DNA of 64,000 nt. Origin: Desulfobacter hydrogenophilus (GTDB lineage: Bacteria; Desulfobacterota; Desulfobacteria; Desulfobacterales; Desulfobacteraceae). The stretch's first letter is position 1; the number at the start of each line of letters is the position of its first letter. Positions 8,380 to 17,088 of this stretch are shown here, piece by piece. Under the pieces are notes generated by a model. That model was given only the letters and a program-made list of their open reading frames with translations. It was not told the DNA's origin and made no database searches. Both the position numbers and the translations under genes were made by a program. The DNA lies in the NCBI RefSeq assembly GCF_004319545.1, contig NZ_CP036313.1, positions 1,800,501-1,864,500 on the forward strand, written 5' to 3'.

Positions 8380-9105
8380 TTACCAGGGCCAGATATTATC
8401 AATTATCCGTGTTCCCCAGCCCGGTTTCTGTTTGTCGGCAAGGGCTCCTTTGCCGTAGTATTCAATGCGCGAGTCAGCTAAAGAGGTGGACTCCACCCGG
8501 TTGTCCGAATCAATATCGTCGGGTCTCACAATACCTGAAACCATGATGTACTGAACCTCATTATCCACTTTCATGGCCCTGCGCCCGAAGATGCTCAAGT
8601 TCCCGTTGGGCATGACTTCCGTAACCCGGGCCGCAACAGAGGCCGTTACCTGACCTGACCTGTCACTTGTGGCCTCTCCTTTGGTGGAATTTTCAAAACT
8701 GGTGTCAATGAGTTTGTCACCGACAGTACCGCCAAGATGGGTCACTTTTCCAAATGCATTCAAAGTCGGCACTCCCACCGACATGCTGGTTGTCCGTCCA
8801 CCCTCGGAATTTACCTCCATTTCAGATGAGGAATTCTCCACAATATCCACGATCACCGTGTCTCCAATATAAGCGGCCTTGGTGTCATCCAGCAGGAATC
8901 TGTTCTGGGCCGTCCAAAGTGAACCTTCCGCAGGCGTCGCCATGGTGTATTGGGGTTGCACGGCGGGTGCAGGCATTGCGTCCTGTGGAACAACGCTTAA
9001 GTCAGGCTCCCGGCCACCGGATATACAACCGGTAAACATGCCGGGCATCAGAATCAGCATAAATGCCAACGTCCTTCGCATAAATTTTTTTTGAATTGAC
9101 CACAT
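8380..9105 (-). CDS. flgH: Flagellar L-ring lipoprotein FlgH
   Basis: The 241-residue product has a signal sequence ending in a lipobox (MFTGC, Cys 27), then the FlgH body with SLWTAQNRFLLDDTKAAYIGD and the C-terminal GRRAMKVDNEVQYIMVSG. It forms the outer-membrane L ring. AGGAGG lies six bases before the start, fixing it at 9105. It sits between flgA and flgI in the basal-body operon. Confidence 0.96.
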   Translation of the reverse strand: MWSIQKKFMRRTLAFMLILMPGMFTGCISGGREPDLSVVPQDAMPAPAVQPQYTMATPAEGSLWTAQNRFLLDDTKAAYIGDTVIVDIVENSSSEMEVNSEGGRTTSMSVGVPTLNAFGKVTHLGGTVGDKLIDTSFENSTKGEATSDRSGQVTASVAARVTEVMPNGNLSIFGRRAMKVDNEVQYIMVSGIVRPDDIDSDNRVESTSLADSRIEYYGKGALADKQKPGWGTRIIDNIWPW

Positions 9106-9119
9106 ACCAAACCTCCTGG

Positions 9120-10118
9120 CTAAAAAACGACTTCCACGGTGCCGTCTGCTGTAACAAGGCCGCGCACCAGTTTTCCCGATGTTAAGTTTTGCACTGTCAC
9201 AGGCTGCCCCGGATAGCCGTCTTCCTTGCTGATCCCTAAAGTAATAATGGACAAACGATTCTTTTTGGCCACTATTTTTATCACGGCCCCTTTTTCAATT
9301 GCCGGCGCCCGTTTGAATTCGCCCTGGGTCACACAGTCCCCTTTGTCAATGGTCCGGGTTATTACCATGCCGCTGACCTGATCAACCGAAGTCATTGCAT
9401 CCGGCTGCAGCCCGAACACGTCCATATCCCGCAGGGTGACATCCGCCGGAGTAATGGTCTGTCCTCTTTCCAGGCGTGTTGTCGCGACAACTACAGGTCT
9501 CATCTGTGACAGGCGACCTGTGACAGTCAACCGGTCCTCTTTGACGCCGTCCACCCAGACTTCGGCATGAATGGACAAGCGGCCATTGCCCGAAGGGGTA
9601 TAGCGCTTGTCAAACACCAGGGATAAATCGCCCAGGGGATAGGTCTCAATCCCCCGGACTCTGAAGGCCTTTAGATCGAATTTCCCCTTTGGCAAAAATT
9701 CGGATAAAAATTGTCTAAGCGCCTTTTCTACGTATGAGGGTTCAAGCACCTGGCTGGCGCGTTTGATAAACACCCGTTTCGGCACTTGAATATTAATGTC
9801 ATTGTCATTAAGCCCCATGGCATTTATGGCCGCTGTAATCCTTTCGCCTGAAAGCTGTTTCATCCGTCCGGCCCGGGGGGATTTTCCAAGATCAATGCGT
9901 GTCAGCTCCGCCTTGAAAAAATCAGGCGCTGTTATACTTGCAACCTCACCTAAATATATGACAGGACTTTTAACTTCTGCTGTCCGGGCAACCTCAATAA
10001 GAATTTTTCCCGGTGTGGCGGCCAATACCGGCAGGCTGAAATGGAATATGCAGGCCAGGCAGGACACTACCATCAAATATTTTTTATAAATTTTGTGGGT
10101 ATTCATGGCGGTATCCAT
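9120..10118 (-). CDS. flgA: P-ring assembly chaperone FlgA
   Basis: A 332-residue exported protein with a signal peptide (about residues 17-34, ending in LAA) and a C-terminal SAF/FlgA domain (RGQTITPADVTLRDMDV; GYPGQPVTVQN). FlgA assists P-ring polymerisation in the periplasm. It is longer than the E. coli protein because of an extra N-terminal module. It lies between flgG and flgH. Confidence 0.93.
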   Translation of the reverse strand: MDTAMNTHKIYKKYLMVVSCLACIFHFSLPVLAATPGKILIEVARTAEVKSPVIYLGEVASITAPDFFKAELTRIDLGKSPRAGRMKQLSGERITAAINAMGLNDNDINIQVPKRVFIKRASQVLEPSYVEKALRQFLSEFLPKGKFDLKAFRVRGIETYPLGDLSLVFDKRYTPSGNGRLSIHAEVWVDGVKEDRLTVTGRLSQMRPVVVATTRLERGQTITPADVTLRDMDVFGLQPDAMTSVDQVSGMVITRTIDKGDCVTQGEFKRAPAIEKGAVIKIVAKKNRLSIITLGISKEDGYPGQPVTVQNLTSGKLVRGLVTADGTVEVVF

Positions 10119-10129
10119 TCACAGTTCAT

Positions 10130-10912
10130 TTAAGATTTTAATTGGACGGCTGTTGCCAGCATATCATCGGCTGTGGTGATGGATTTTGAATTGGCCTCAT
10201 AGGTGCGCTGTCCTGAAATCAGACTGACCATTTCTTCCACAACATCCACGTTGGAATTTTCAATATAGTAGTTTAACACTGTTCCGGTACCGTTTTCCCC
10301 CGGTGTATTTTCCTGTGGGGCGCCCGAACCTTCGGTTTCCCTGAACAGGTTGCCACCTACGGCATATAGTCCGGCGGGATTTACAAAGGTTGTTACAAGA
10401 ACCTGCTCTGTAGCCAGAATGGTATCATCGTCGGCAAACACGCTCAGAGTGCCGTCATCGTCCAGGGTAATCGTAACAGCCTCCGAAGGGATGGATATTT
10501 CGGGTTGGAGACGGTCTCCTGCCTGGGACGTAATGTATCCCTCACTGTCCAGGGAAAAATCCCCGGCCCGGGTATACATATCCTCGTCCCCGTGCAGGAC
10601 CCTGAAAAATCCCTCGCCCTGGATGGCAAAATCCAGCTGATTATCCGTTTGGAGATAATCGCCCTGGGTAAATATTTTTTGAATACCCGCCGTATTTACG
10701 CCCATGCCCACCTGAATTCCCGTTGGCACCTGTCCCCCGCCGGGAGTTGTCTGTCCCGCGACCCGCTGGGTCATGTACATTAAATCTTCAAATGCTGCCC
10801 GGGATTTTTTAAACCCGGTGGTGGAAGAGTTCGCCAGGTTATTGGAGGTCACGCCAATCTGCGTATCCTGGGCCATCATTCCCGTCGCTGCCGACCATAG
10901 TGCCCGTATCAT
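10130..10912 (-). CDS. flgG: Distal rod protein FlgG
   Basis: 260 residues, the usual FlgG length. The N-terminal helix has MIRALWSAATGMMAQ and the NNLANSSTTGFKKSRAAF motif of axial proteins. The C-terminus has NVDVVEEMVSLISGQRTYEANSK. It builds the distal rod through the P and L rings. It lies 12 bp after flgF. Confidence 0.97.
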   Translation of the reverse strand: MIRALWSAATGMMAQDTQIGVTSNNLANSSTTGFKKSRAAFEDLMYMTQRVAGQTTPGGGQVPTGIQVGMGVNTAGIQKIFTQGDYLQTDNQLDFAIQGEGFFRVLHGDEDMYTRAGDFSLDSEGYITSQAGDRLQPEISIPSEAVTITLDDDGTLSVFADDDTILATEQVLVTTFVNPAGLYAVGGNLFRETEGSGAPQENTPGENGTGTVLNYYIENSNVDVVEEMVSLISGQRTYEANSKSITTADDMLATAVQLKS

Positions 10913-10924
10913 AAATTCACTCCT

Positions 10925-11617
10925 TTATGTAAACTGCCCGACTTCATTTATTGCCTTTGAATCAATTTCATCAAATGTTTTCATAGACTTGGTGTAAGTT
11001 TCAAACATTCGCTGATAATCAATCATTTTCGCCATTTCCTCTACGACCTGAACATTGGCCTGTTCAAGTGAACCTGCTTTAACTCTGATATTTTCAAGGG
11101 TAATTTCATCTGCGGTGTCCCCTGTATAGACAAACAGATTATCCCCGGCTTTCTCAAGTCTCTCCATATTCTCAAAGGAGACTACATCAAGGGTATCAAG
11201 AAGCTCATTGTTTAAAAATATCTGCCCGTATTCATTGATATTTACACTTGTATTGGGGTCCACAGTATCCATGAAAACGGCACCACCCTGACCCATGAGA
11301 GGATTACCGTTTTTATCCACAAGAATGCCTTCACTGCTCAACGAAAAATTGCCGTTCCGCGTGTATTTGATCCCGTCCGGGGTTTCCACTTTGAAAAGAC
11401 CCTGGGGTCCTAATGCCACATCCAGGGGGTTGTCGGTTTTTATCACATTTCCCTGGGTGAAATCCTGGTCCACCCGGGCCCTGAACGCCTTATCAAAACT
11501 GACGACATCTTTTTTAAACCCAATGCTGGACGCATTGGCCAGGTTATTGGAGACTGCTTCGAGTTTTCGTTCCTGCCTCAACCCGCCCTGGGTCGGCCGC
11601 GTCATTTCAAGAATCAT
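10925..11617 (-). CDS. flgF: Proximal rod protein FlgF
   Basis: A 230-residue flagellar axial protein with NNLANASSIGFKKD near the N-terminus and a C-terminal coiled-coil segment (VQVVEEMAKMIDYQRMFETY). The N-terminus is slightly shorter than in many FlgF proteins, but no upstream in-frame start exists. GGAG lies about 11 bases before the ATG. First gene of the flgFGAHIJ operon, driven by the sigma-54 promoter at 11697. Confidence 0.93.
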   Translation of the reverse strand: MILEMTRPTQGGLRQERKLEAVSNNLANASSIGFKKDVVSFDKAFRARVDQDFTQGNVIKTDNPLDVALGPQGLFKVETPDGIKYTRNGNFSLSSEGILVDKNGNPLMGQGGAVFMDTVDPNTSVNINEYGQIFLNNELLDTLDVVSFENMERLEKAGDNLFVYTGDTADEITLENIRVKAGSLEQANVQVVEEMAKMIDYQRMFETYTKSMKTFDEIDSKAINEVGQFT

Positions 11618-12037
11618 AGGGCAGTTTACTCCTTTGCATGATTTGCCGATGTTCCTACGGCATTGATTGGTTTAATTCTACCTTATTCACACTTTATGCA
11701 AATGGGATGCCATATTTTTTTTCAATTACGCTCAGATCCTGAACCGCGCTCTTTTCAAGAGAATCCTTATGCAACTGTGGAGATATGATCAAAGGGAACC
11801 GACCTGAATTTAAAATAATGTGCCAAAAGGCCGACATCTGAGATCGCCGAATTTGACGCACCCAGAAATTTTTTCCCACCGGTTTGGAATGGGTTCCAAA
11901 AAAACTTCATTGAGAAAGATCATTGTCAGATCCAATCAGGGGTGACAATAAAAAATCCCCTTGCATCCTGCCCCCGTTTAGGTATAAAGCAAAAACTGCA
12001 TCCATTGAGGATGCAAGAAAAAATAAGAAGGAAATTT
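11618..12037. other. Intergenic region upstream of flgF
   Basis: It contains the sigma-54 promoter at 11697-11712. A possible minus ORF at 11694-11879 overlaps the promoter, has no family signature and is not accepted. The rest holds short AT-rich stretches, a repeated GGATGCAAG near 11960/12010 and nothing else recognised. Confidence 0.5.
11697..11712 (-). promoter_or_regulatory. Sigma-54 promoter of flgF operon
   Basis: On the minus strand: TGGCAT-CCCAT-TTGCA. This matches the -24/-12 consensus in all but one -24 position, with correct spacing. It is about 80 bp upstream of flgF. Confidence 0.85.
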
Positions 12038-12295
12038 ATGACCGACGAAGGCGATTACCCTGACATAGCGCATCTCTCTTTCGAACACCCTGCAGGGAGA
12101 GAGACTTCACGAACAGAATCATCTCAACATCCATCCGGCCTGGAGGAAGACCCGACGAAGCATGCGGAACAGGCGTTTAAAGATTATTTTTGTCCGTTTT
12201 GCGGTGACAGATTATTCCGGGGTAAGGTCCGGGATTATAAAATGGTCTGCCATAAATGTAACCGGCTTGTTGACAGTACAAAGCTTGAAGAATAA
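12038..12295 (+). CDS. Small zinc-ribbon protein
   Basis: Starting at the ATG with AAGAAGGA upstream, the 85-residue product has an unstructured acidic N-terminus. Its C-terminal zinc ribbon carries CPFCGDRLF and MVCHKCNRL (two CxxC knuckles about 17 residues apart). I do not recognise a named family. It is transcribed against the flagellar genes on both sides and ends 15 bp from fhlB. It may be a small regulator or adaptor; the function is unknown. Confidence 0.6.
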   Translation: MTDEGDYPDIAHLSFEHPAGRETSRTESSQHPSGLEEDPTKHAEQAFKDYFCPFCGDRLFRGKVRDYKMVCHKCNRLVDSTKLEE

Positions 12296-12310
12296 TGATC
12301 CTGGACCATA

Positions 12311-12601
12311 TTAGGATTTTTTTTTAAATTCCTCAGCATTGGCCCCATAAACAAAAGCAAGAAGTTCGGCCACTGCCACATATATTTCAGCCGGAATTTC
12401 CTGGCTGATGTCGAGGGACGCCAGGACCTCCACCAGGTCAGGATCGTCCTTGACCGGTACCCCATGGGCCAGCGCCAGGGCAATGATATTTTCAGCCACC
12501 TTTCCCTGACCTTTGGCCGTTACCGTCGGTGCAGCGTCCTTGAGCCTGTCATATTTCAGGGCAATTGCTTTCTTCTTGTTGTCTTTAGGTGCCATAGTCA
12601 A
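12311..12601 (-). CDS. fhlB: FlhB C-terminal-domain-like protein (FhlB)
   Basis: The 96-residue product resembles only the cytoplasmic domain of FlhB after the cleavage site: VTAKGQGKVAENIIALALAHGVPV and the end AVAELLAFVYGAN. Compare IPFEYYQTVAELLAYVYGL in the FlhB of this window. The NPTH cleavage motif is absent. Such stand-alone FhlB proteins can replace the autocleaved FlhB C-terminus and affect the export switch. The start overlaps the end of the fliK-like gene. Confidence 0.88.
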   Translation of the reverse strand: MTMAPKDNKKKAIALKYDRLKDAAPTVTAKGQGKVAENIIALALAHGVPVKDDPDLVEVLASLDISQEIPAEIYVAVAELLAFVYGANAEEFKKKS

Positions 12602-13776
12602 ACCACAATATTCAGACCTTGCATATCATCGGGCGTTTTCATGGAAAGCATTAAGCTGGTTGGGGCAATCTGTTCCGGCCGGGCTACCTGGCAGTCGATA
12701 TTTCCTGCCTGATATCCGATTCCGGACAGACGCTGTCTTAACTCTGAAACCTTTGGGGTCAGGTAATTACAGATTTCCTGGTTTTCCAATAAAAATCGGC
12801 CGGTAATGGTTTTGTCCAAAATGGAAAAATCCGCTCGTAAAGGACCAAGGGCCGTCATATTCAATAAAAAGGAAACACTGAGTATTTTTTTTTCTGTCTT
12901 TGTTGTGCCTGTTTTTCCCATGTCCACCATGAGCTGACCGAAATCAAAGCCATCCTCCCGCCAGACAGGGAAGGGCAGTAGAAACCGTATGCCATCCTGA
13001 CTTTGTCCGCTATCCCCGGATTTAACATTTAACTGGGCAAAGTTATCCAGCGCATCTGAGATATGTTTTAATACAGTAGCCTTGTTCGGGTCGCTTTCCA
13101 TGCCGGCAAGGGACAAAGAGGCCGCTTTCAGATCCTGGCCCGCTAAGTGTTTGATCACGTGGGCAACCGTTTTTTTATCCAGGGCATTTTCAAGACCGTT
13201 TGCCAGTTTTTTTTCAAAGCTTAGGCCCATATTCTCTATGATTTTGGGTAGAAATTGATCATCTCGAACATCGGATTTCAGGGAAAGTCCCATTAGGATA
13301 TCATTCAGAACCGGTTCGCGAACCTGGCTAAGCGCGTCTAAACCCTGGAAAATTTTTGCCGGGGAAAAGGATTGAAAGGAAGCGGTCTGCAAAGATTTTT
13401 CGGTCCCGTTAACAGCGTTTGAGTTCGGTAAGGTGGTCGGCACGGAAGCCGTCGGGCTTTCAGTATTCATCGCAGGCCTTGCCGTATCAGTGGATGTTGG
13501 CGAAGGCGGGGTCGTAAAAAACGGCTTTAACACAATACCGTCCTGGGAACGGACAACCTTCATGGGGATATCCATGCCCAGGGTTAGAGGAAGCTGGGTG
13601 GAAACAGTCAGTTTCTGACCGCCAACAAGCAATTGGACCCGATTTGGGGCGGTAACATCAAGAACTTTTGCATTGACAATCCGGCCGGGCTTTAAATTCA
13701 TGATATCTGACAGCTCGGATTTTTCCAAATTGCCGCCGATAATTTTCAGGGCCGTAATGGGCAGGCTGGGGATCAT
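12598..13776 (-). CDS. FliK-like flagellar hook-length control protein
   Basis: 392 residues. The C-terminal 120 residues (PFPVWREDGFDFGQLMVDM, ALGPLRADFSI, FLLENQEICNYLTPKVSELR) match the FliK substrate-switch domain. The N-terminal 80 residues form a separate beta-rich module, followed by a Pro/Thr-rich linker. It is adjacent to fhlB, so both halves of an export-switch pair (FliK-like plus FlhB-C-like) lie side by side. A second, larger FliK is at 27333-29330. Confidence 0.8.
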   Translation of the reverse strand: MIPSLPITALKIIGGNLEKSELSDIMNLKPGRIVNAKVLDVTAPNRVQLLVGGQKLTVSTQLPLTLGMDIPMKVVRSQDGIVLKPFFTTPPSPTSTDTARPAMNTESPTASVPTTLPNSNAVNGTEKSLQTASFQSFSPAKIFQGLDALSQVREPVLNDILMGLSLKSDVRDDQFLPKIIENMGLSFEKKLANGLENALDKKTVAHVIKHLAGQDLKAASLSLAGMESDPNKATVLKHISDALDNFAQLNVKSGDSGQSQDGIRFLLPFPVWREDGFDFGQLMVDMGKTGTTKTEKKILSVSFLLNMTALGPLRADFSILDKTITGRFLLENQEICNYLTPKVSELRQRLSGIGYQAGNIDCQVARPEQIAPTSLMLSMKTPDDMQGLNIVV

Positions 13777-14372
13777 CTGGCTTTCTCCATTGCAATAAAT
13801 TTTTCCTTGAGGTCAATGACAAGCGCAACCTCCCCTTTGGGTATGGAAAGCTTTTCTGCGATGGTGTCAACATCCATCTTCTGATAGTAAAAATCTATGA
13901 TCCGTTGTTGCTGATCAAGGACATCGGTTTCTTTGTGAAATAAGGCCGCACCCCCCTTGGGTAGGGCATTAAGCAGGGAATTATGCTGATTTTCAAGTTG
14001 GCTGTAAAGGGTGTTGGCCCGGGACAAAAGCAGATTGATGCTGATGATTTTTGAATCCAGGGACTTATCAAGTCTTCGGGTCAGTGTCTGTTTCTCCTGT
14101 ACCAGTCTCTCAAATTCCATAGCCGCATCCTTTGAGGCTTCCAAAATAGGTTCGATCATCTCAGAGGTTTCAGTCAGAACCTCCCTGGCCACAACCTGGG
14201 CTTTTTCACGGGACTGGGCGGCGATTTCTTCAAGATCATTTCCCTGGGTTAGGTTTGGATTTCGTTGGAGCCGGTTGGCCCGCCGGATAAAAAGAAACAG
14301 CAGGAAGATTAAAAACAGATCAATGATAAGTGAAAGGACGACAAGGAATTCAGTGGGAATCTTCAGCATCAT
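13773..14372 (-). CDS. Membrane-anchored coiled-coil protein, DUF2802-like
   Basis: A 199-residue protein with one N-terminal membrane helix (residues 8-28), a long coiled coil (about 40-150) and a C-terminal HTH-like segment DVDTIAEKLSIPKGEVALV. This layout is found in DUF2802-type proteins of flagellar clusters, whose role is unknown. It overlaps both neighbours by 4 bp, indicating translational coupling inside the flagellar operon. Confidence 0.7.
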   Translation of the reverse strand: MMLKIPTEFLVVLSLIIDLFLIFLLFLFIRRANRLQRNPNLTQGNDLEEIAAQSREKAQVVAREVLTETSEMIEPILEASKDAAMEFERLVQEKQTLTRRLDKSLDSKIISINLLLSRANTLYSQLENQHNSLLNALPKGGAALFHKETDVLDQQQRIIDFYYQKMDVDTIAEKLSIPKGEVALVIDLKEKFIAMEKAR

Positions 14373-14671
14373 GCCGTGGTATCTAAAAGTCGGCCCGGTC
14401 CATCCGGGTCCGGCGGCAGGTCATCTTTGGGGGGCTGTTTTTTTGCACGTTTGGTTTTACGGGCTTTTTGCCGTTTTTCTTTCTCTTTTTCCTGTTTCAA
14501 AGAGAGTGTTTCTTCGCTTTCCTGAACCGTTGTATTTTCCAGCACCTGCTGATTTTGATGTTGTACTGCTGCCTGATCAGGATCCGGTTTGGGAGACTGA
14601 AGCTGGTGGCTCAAATCCTGGGCAATACCGGATTGCTGAAAAATCTGGTTATGTCCATGAACTGTGGTCAT
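14369..14671 (-). CDS. Hypothetical charged protein in flagellar operon
   Basis: 100 residues, disordered. It has a Gln/Pro/Asp-rich first half, a run of Lys/Arg (EKEKEKRQKARKTKRAKK) and an acidic Pro-rich tail. There is no known domain. The case for it being real is the 4-bp overlap with the downstream gene, the 12-bp gap to the upstream FliL-like gene, and same-strand continuity. Confidence 0.55.
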   Translation of the reverse strand: MTTVHGHNQIFQQSGIAQDLSHQLQSPKPDPDQAAVQHQNQQVLENTTVQESEETLSLKQEKEKEKRQKARKTKRAKKQPPKDDLPPDPDGPGRLLDTTA

Positions 14672-14683
14672 TTATCCCCTGCG

Positions 14684-16225
14684 TTAAGTTGCTTTAAACG
14701 ATTTAAAACTGATCTTGTCAATATATTGGGGCGGCAATACCTTTTTTAATGAGGCTTCCACATCCCATAGCAGATCCGCTTCAGTTACCTCATTGTTCTT
14801 TTCCGATACCAGCCGGGTCTGAATAGCTCCGTAAATTAAATCCCGGTAAAAGGCAAGGTTACTGTTTATTTCATCATAGGCCCTTTGGTCTGAATAATCA
14901 ATAGATACATCTGCATACACATAGGTCATGGTCCGGCTTTGATCGGATGCCAGAATGATAAAATCTGTTAACAAAATTGTTCCTGACTTGCGGCTGGGCG
15001 GCAGAACCGGCATGTTTCCAGAAACATTAGCCTGGCCGTCCCGGATAAGATCAATTTCCGTCAAGGAGGCGGTCTGTCTTTCCGGCAGTGGCGGTGGCTC
15101 ACTTGAAAAAAATAAAAAATAACTTAAAGGAACGGATATACCCATGAACAGCAAGACAGAAGCAGCAGCAAGTATTATTTTTGATTTGAGAAGGGCTTTT
15201 ATCTTTTCGCTTTTTTTAGGCGATTCTGCCGACAAAGATTTTTTTTCGCCGGGAATTTCGGCTTCTTCAATGCCTTCCAGGACCACTTGATCCGAGTCGG
15301 ATTCCAGGTCATCGAACTGGTCCTCCAGATCAGACGCATAATCTTCTCCGTCGATATCGCCGAGTACGTCTTCATCTTCCTGATCTGCGGCCATGAGCAG
15401 GGTGTTAATGTCGTCCTGGGATATGAGGATGTCCTCATCGTCATCCAGCAAATCATCCGTCTCATTTGACTGCTGGAGAAGGGCATCAATATCTTCCTGG
15501 GTGACGTCATTTTCCTCTTCCTGGACGTCATCATCCGCCCCTCCGTCATCTGTTGCAGACGTCAGGCCTATCCCGTCCGGCAGGTTATCCTCTCCGGCAT
15601 CTGCTTCAGGTTCCCCGGTATCCCCTTCCGTAACATCCGGGGCCGGAAGGCCGGCCTTAATAAGGGCCTCCATGGTTTCCTGGGTGAGCATGCAATCCGT
15701 CACGTCTGCGGCCTGGTCTTCATCTATGGGGTCGTCAAAGGGGTCTTCTTCCTGGCCAGATGCTTCCACAACCGGGGCATCGTCAACGGTCTCGTCGTCC
15801 AAGGCCTCGGGTTCAAGTCCAGAATCGGAGGCATTCTCCTCCTGGGTATCACCACCCATGGCGCCTTGAATATCTTCCAGTGAGATCAACTCGTCATCAT
15901 CACCGGAACCGGAATCCTGGGATTCATTCATGGACGGACCAATTTCATCCTGGTCCAACTCGCCAGCATCGTCCTCTTCGGGACTGTCATCGTCATCCAG
16001 AGCATTGCCCGTCATCATGCTGTCAATGTCGTCCTGGGACAGTTCGCCTGCATCCTCTTCTTCGGTGTCCCACTTTTCTTCATCCTGGTCGGGCCCATTT
16101 AGCAGACTGTCTATATCATCCTGGGATAACTCGCCGGCATCGTCATCTCCTGAAGAGATATCCAGCATTTTATCAATATCATCCTGGGAAATTAGATCGT
16201 CTTCTTCCAAAATCGGGTCTGACAT
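14684..16225 (-). CDS. FliL-like protein with eight FliM-type SQDDIDxLL motifs
   Basis: 513 residues. Residues 1-330 are extremely acidic and contain eight degenerate copies of ISQDDIDxLL (about positions 12, 33, 62, 90, 113, 180, 241 and 268). These resemble the N-terminal segment of FliM (ILSQDEVDSLL in the FliM encoded here), which in FliM binds CheY-P. One membrane helix follows at about 349-373, and a periplasmic FliL/stomatin-like domain at about 395-513 (TILLTDFIILASDQSRTMTY). So an array of FliM-like peptides is displayed on the cytoplasmic face near the stator/motor. The function is unknown; CheY-P or C-ring binding is inference. Confidence 0.85.
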   Translation of the reverse strand: MSDPILEEDDLISQDDIDKMLDISSGDDDAGELSQDDIDSLLNGPDQDEEKWDTEEEDAGELSQDDIDSMMTGNALDDDDSPEEDDAGELDQDEIGPSMNESQDSGSGDDDELISLEDIQGAMGGDTQEENASDSGLEPEALDDETVDDAPVVEASGQEEDPFDDPIDEDQAADVTDCMLTQETMEALIKAGLPAPDVTEGDTGEPEADAGEDNLPDGIGLTSATDDGGADDDVQEEENDVTQEDIDALLQQSNETDDLLDDDEDILISQDDINTLLMAADQEDEDVLGDIDGEDYASDLEDQFDDLESDSDQVVLEGIEEAEIPGEKKSLSAESPKKSEKIKALLKSKIILAAASVLLFMGISVPLSYFLFFSSEPPPLPERQTASLTEIDLIRDGQANVSGNMPVLPPSRKSGTILLTDFIILASDQSRTMTYVYADVSIDYSDQRAYDEINSNLAFYRDLIYGAIQTRLVSEKNNEVTEADLLWDVEASLKKVLPPQYIDKISFKSFKAT

Positions 16226-16269
16226 AACTCCCCCCTAAAATATAAAAAAATAAAGATTACTTAAAATAA

Positions 16270-16285
16270 AGCAACGTTCAGGCCA
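16270..16285 (-). promoter_or_regulatory. Possible sigma-54 promoter upstream of the FliL-like gene
   Basis: On the minus strand: TGGCCT-GAACG-TTGCT. The GG-N10-GC core is intact but the -24 box deviates (TGGCCT against TGGCAC). It lies between fliA and the multi-motif FliL-like gene, about 45 bp from its start. Confidence 0.5.
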
Positions 16286-16296
16286 AACAGATCAAA

Positions 16297-17088
16297 TTAT
16301 TTCCCATAACTATCCAGGCCGACGTGCAGTTTCACCAGAACAGCCGTATGGATCTGACAGATCCTGGATTCAGTCAAAGACAAAACCTCCCCAATTTCTT
16401 TCAAGGTCAGTTCGTCATAATAGTAAAGGGAGATAACAATCTGCTCTTTTTCCGTCAATTTTTTGATGGCCTTCACCAGAACGGATTTTAGTTCTGCCCG
16501 GTAGAAGTCCTCTTCGGGATTTTCGTCACCCCTGAGACCGGCCTGAAAACGGGTATGGGAAGAGACATCATTTCTTTTCGTCTTTATGAAATCATCCAGA
16601 CTGAGGACCGCAGCCCCATGGATATCGGTCAGCATTTTCTGGTAAGTTTCCAGATCCACGCCCAAAACCTCACTTATTTCATCGTCATCGGCTGGCCGAC
16701 CTTTTTCATCCTCAATGGTTTTTGCCGCTCGCGATATGTCCTGAATTTTTTTTCGCATGGACCTTGAATAGGTGTCCATGTTGCGCAATTCATCCAGAAT
16801 GGCTCCCTTGATACGATACCGGGCATAGGTCTCAAGGCTGACATGTCTGCCCGGATCAAATTTGTCCACCGCATCAATGAGCCCCAGAGAACCTGCTGAC
16901 ATCAATTCGTCAAAAAGCACGCTGGAGGGCAGACGCATGGCAAACCGGGAGGCAATGTACCGGACCAGATACGCGTAATTTACAATACTCTCCTGCCGCC
17001 ATGCTTCCCACTCCGCCTGATTTTTTTTACTAGGGTATTTCATGGAAATGTTATTGTTTCCTTTTATAAAATGACCATAATCGCTCAT
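16297..17088 (-). CDS. fliA: Flagellar sigma factor sigma-28
   Basis: The 263-residue sigma-70 family factor lacks region 1. Region 2 has YASRFAMRLPSSVLFDEL-like sequence and GSLGLIDAVDKFDPGR. Region 3 follows, and region 4 has LTLKEIGEVLSLTESRICQIH. It directs RNA polymerase to late flagellar promoters such as 3499-3525. The start overlaps the flhG stop codon (ATGA). The anti-sigma gene flgM is not in the window. Confidence 0.96.
   Translation of the reverse strand: MSDYGHFIKGNNNISMKYPSKKNQAEWEAWRQESIVNYAYLVRYIASRFAMRLPSSVLFDELMSAGSLGLIDAVDKFDPGRHVSLETYARYRIKGAILDELRNMDTYSRSMRKKIQDISRAAKTIEDEKGRPADDDEISEVLGVDLETYQKMLTDIHGAAVLSLDDFIKTKRNDVSSHTRFQAGLRGDENPEEDFYRAELKSVLVKAIKKLTEKEQIVISLYYYDELTLKEIGEVLSLTESRICQIHTAVLVKLHVGLDSYGK

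Noticed and set aside
11694..11879. 61-residue minus ORF upstream of flgF
   Set aside because: Overlaps the sigma-54 promoter, no ribosome site, no recognisable domain.
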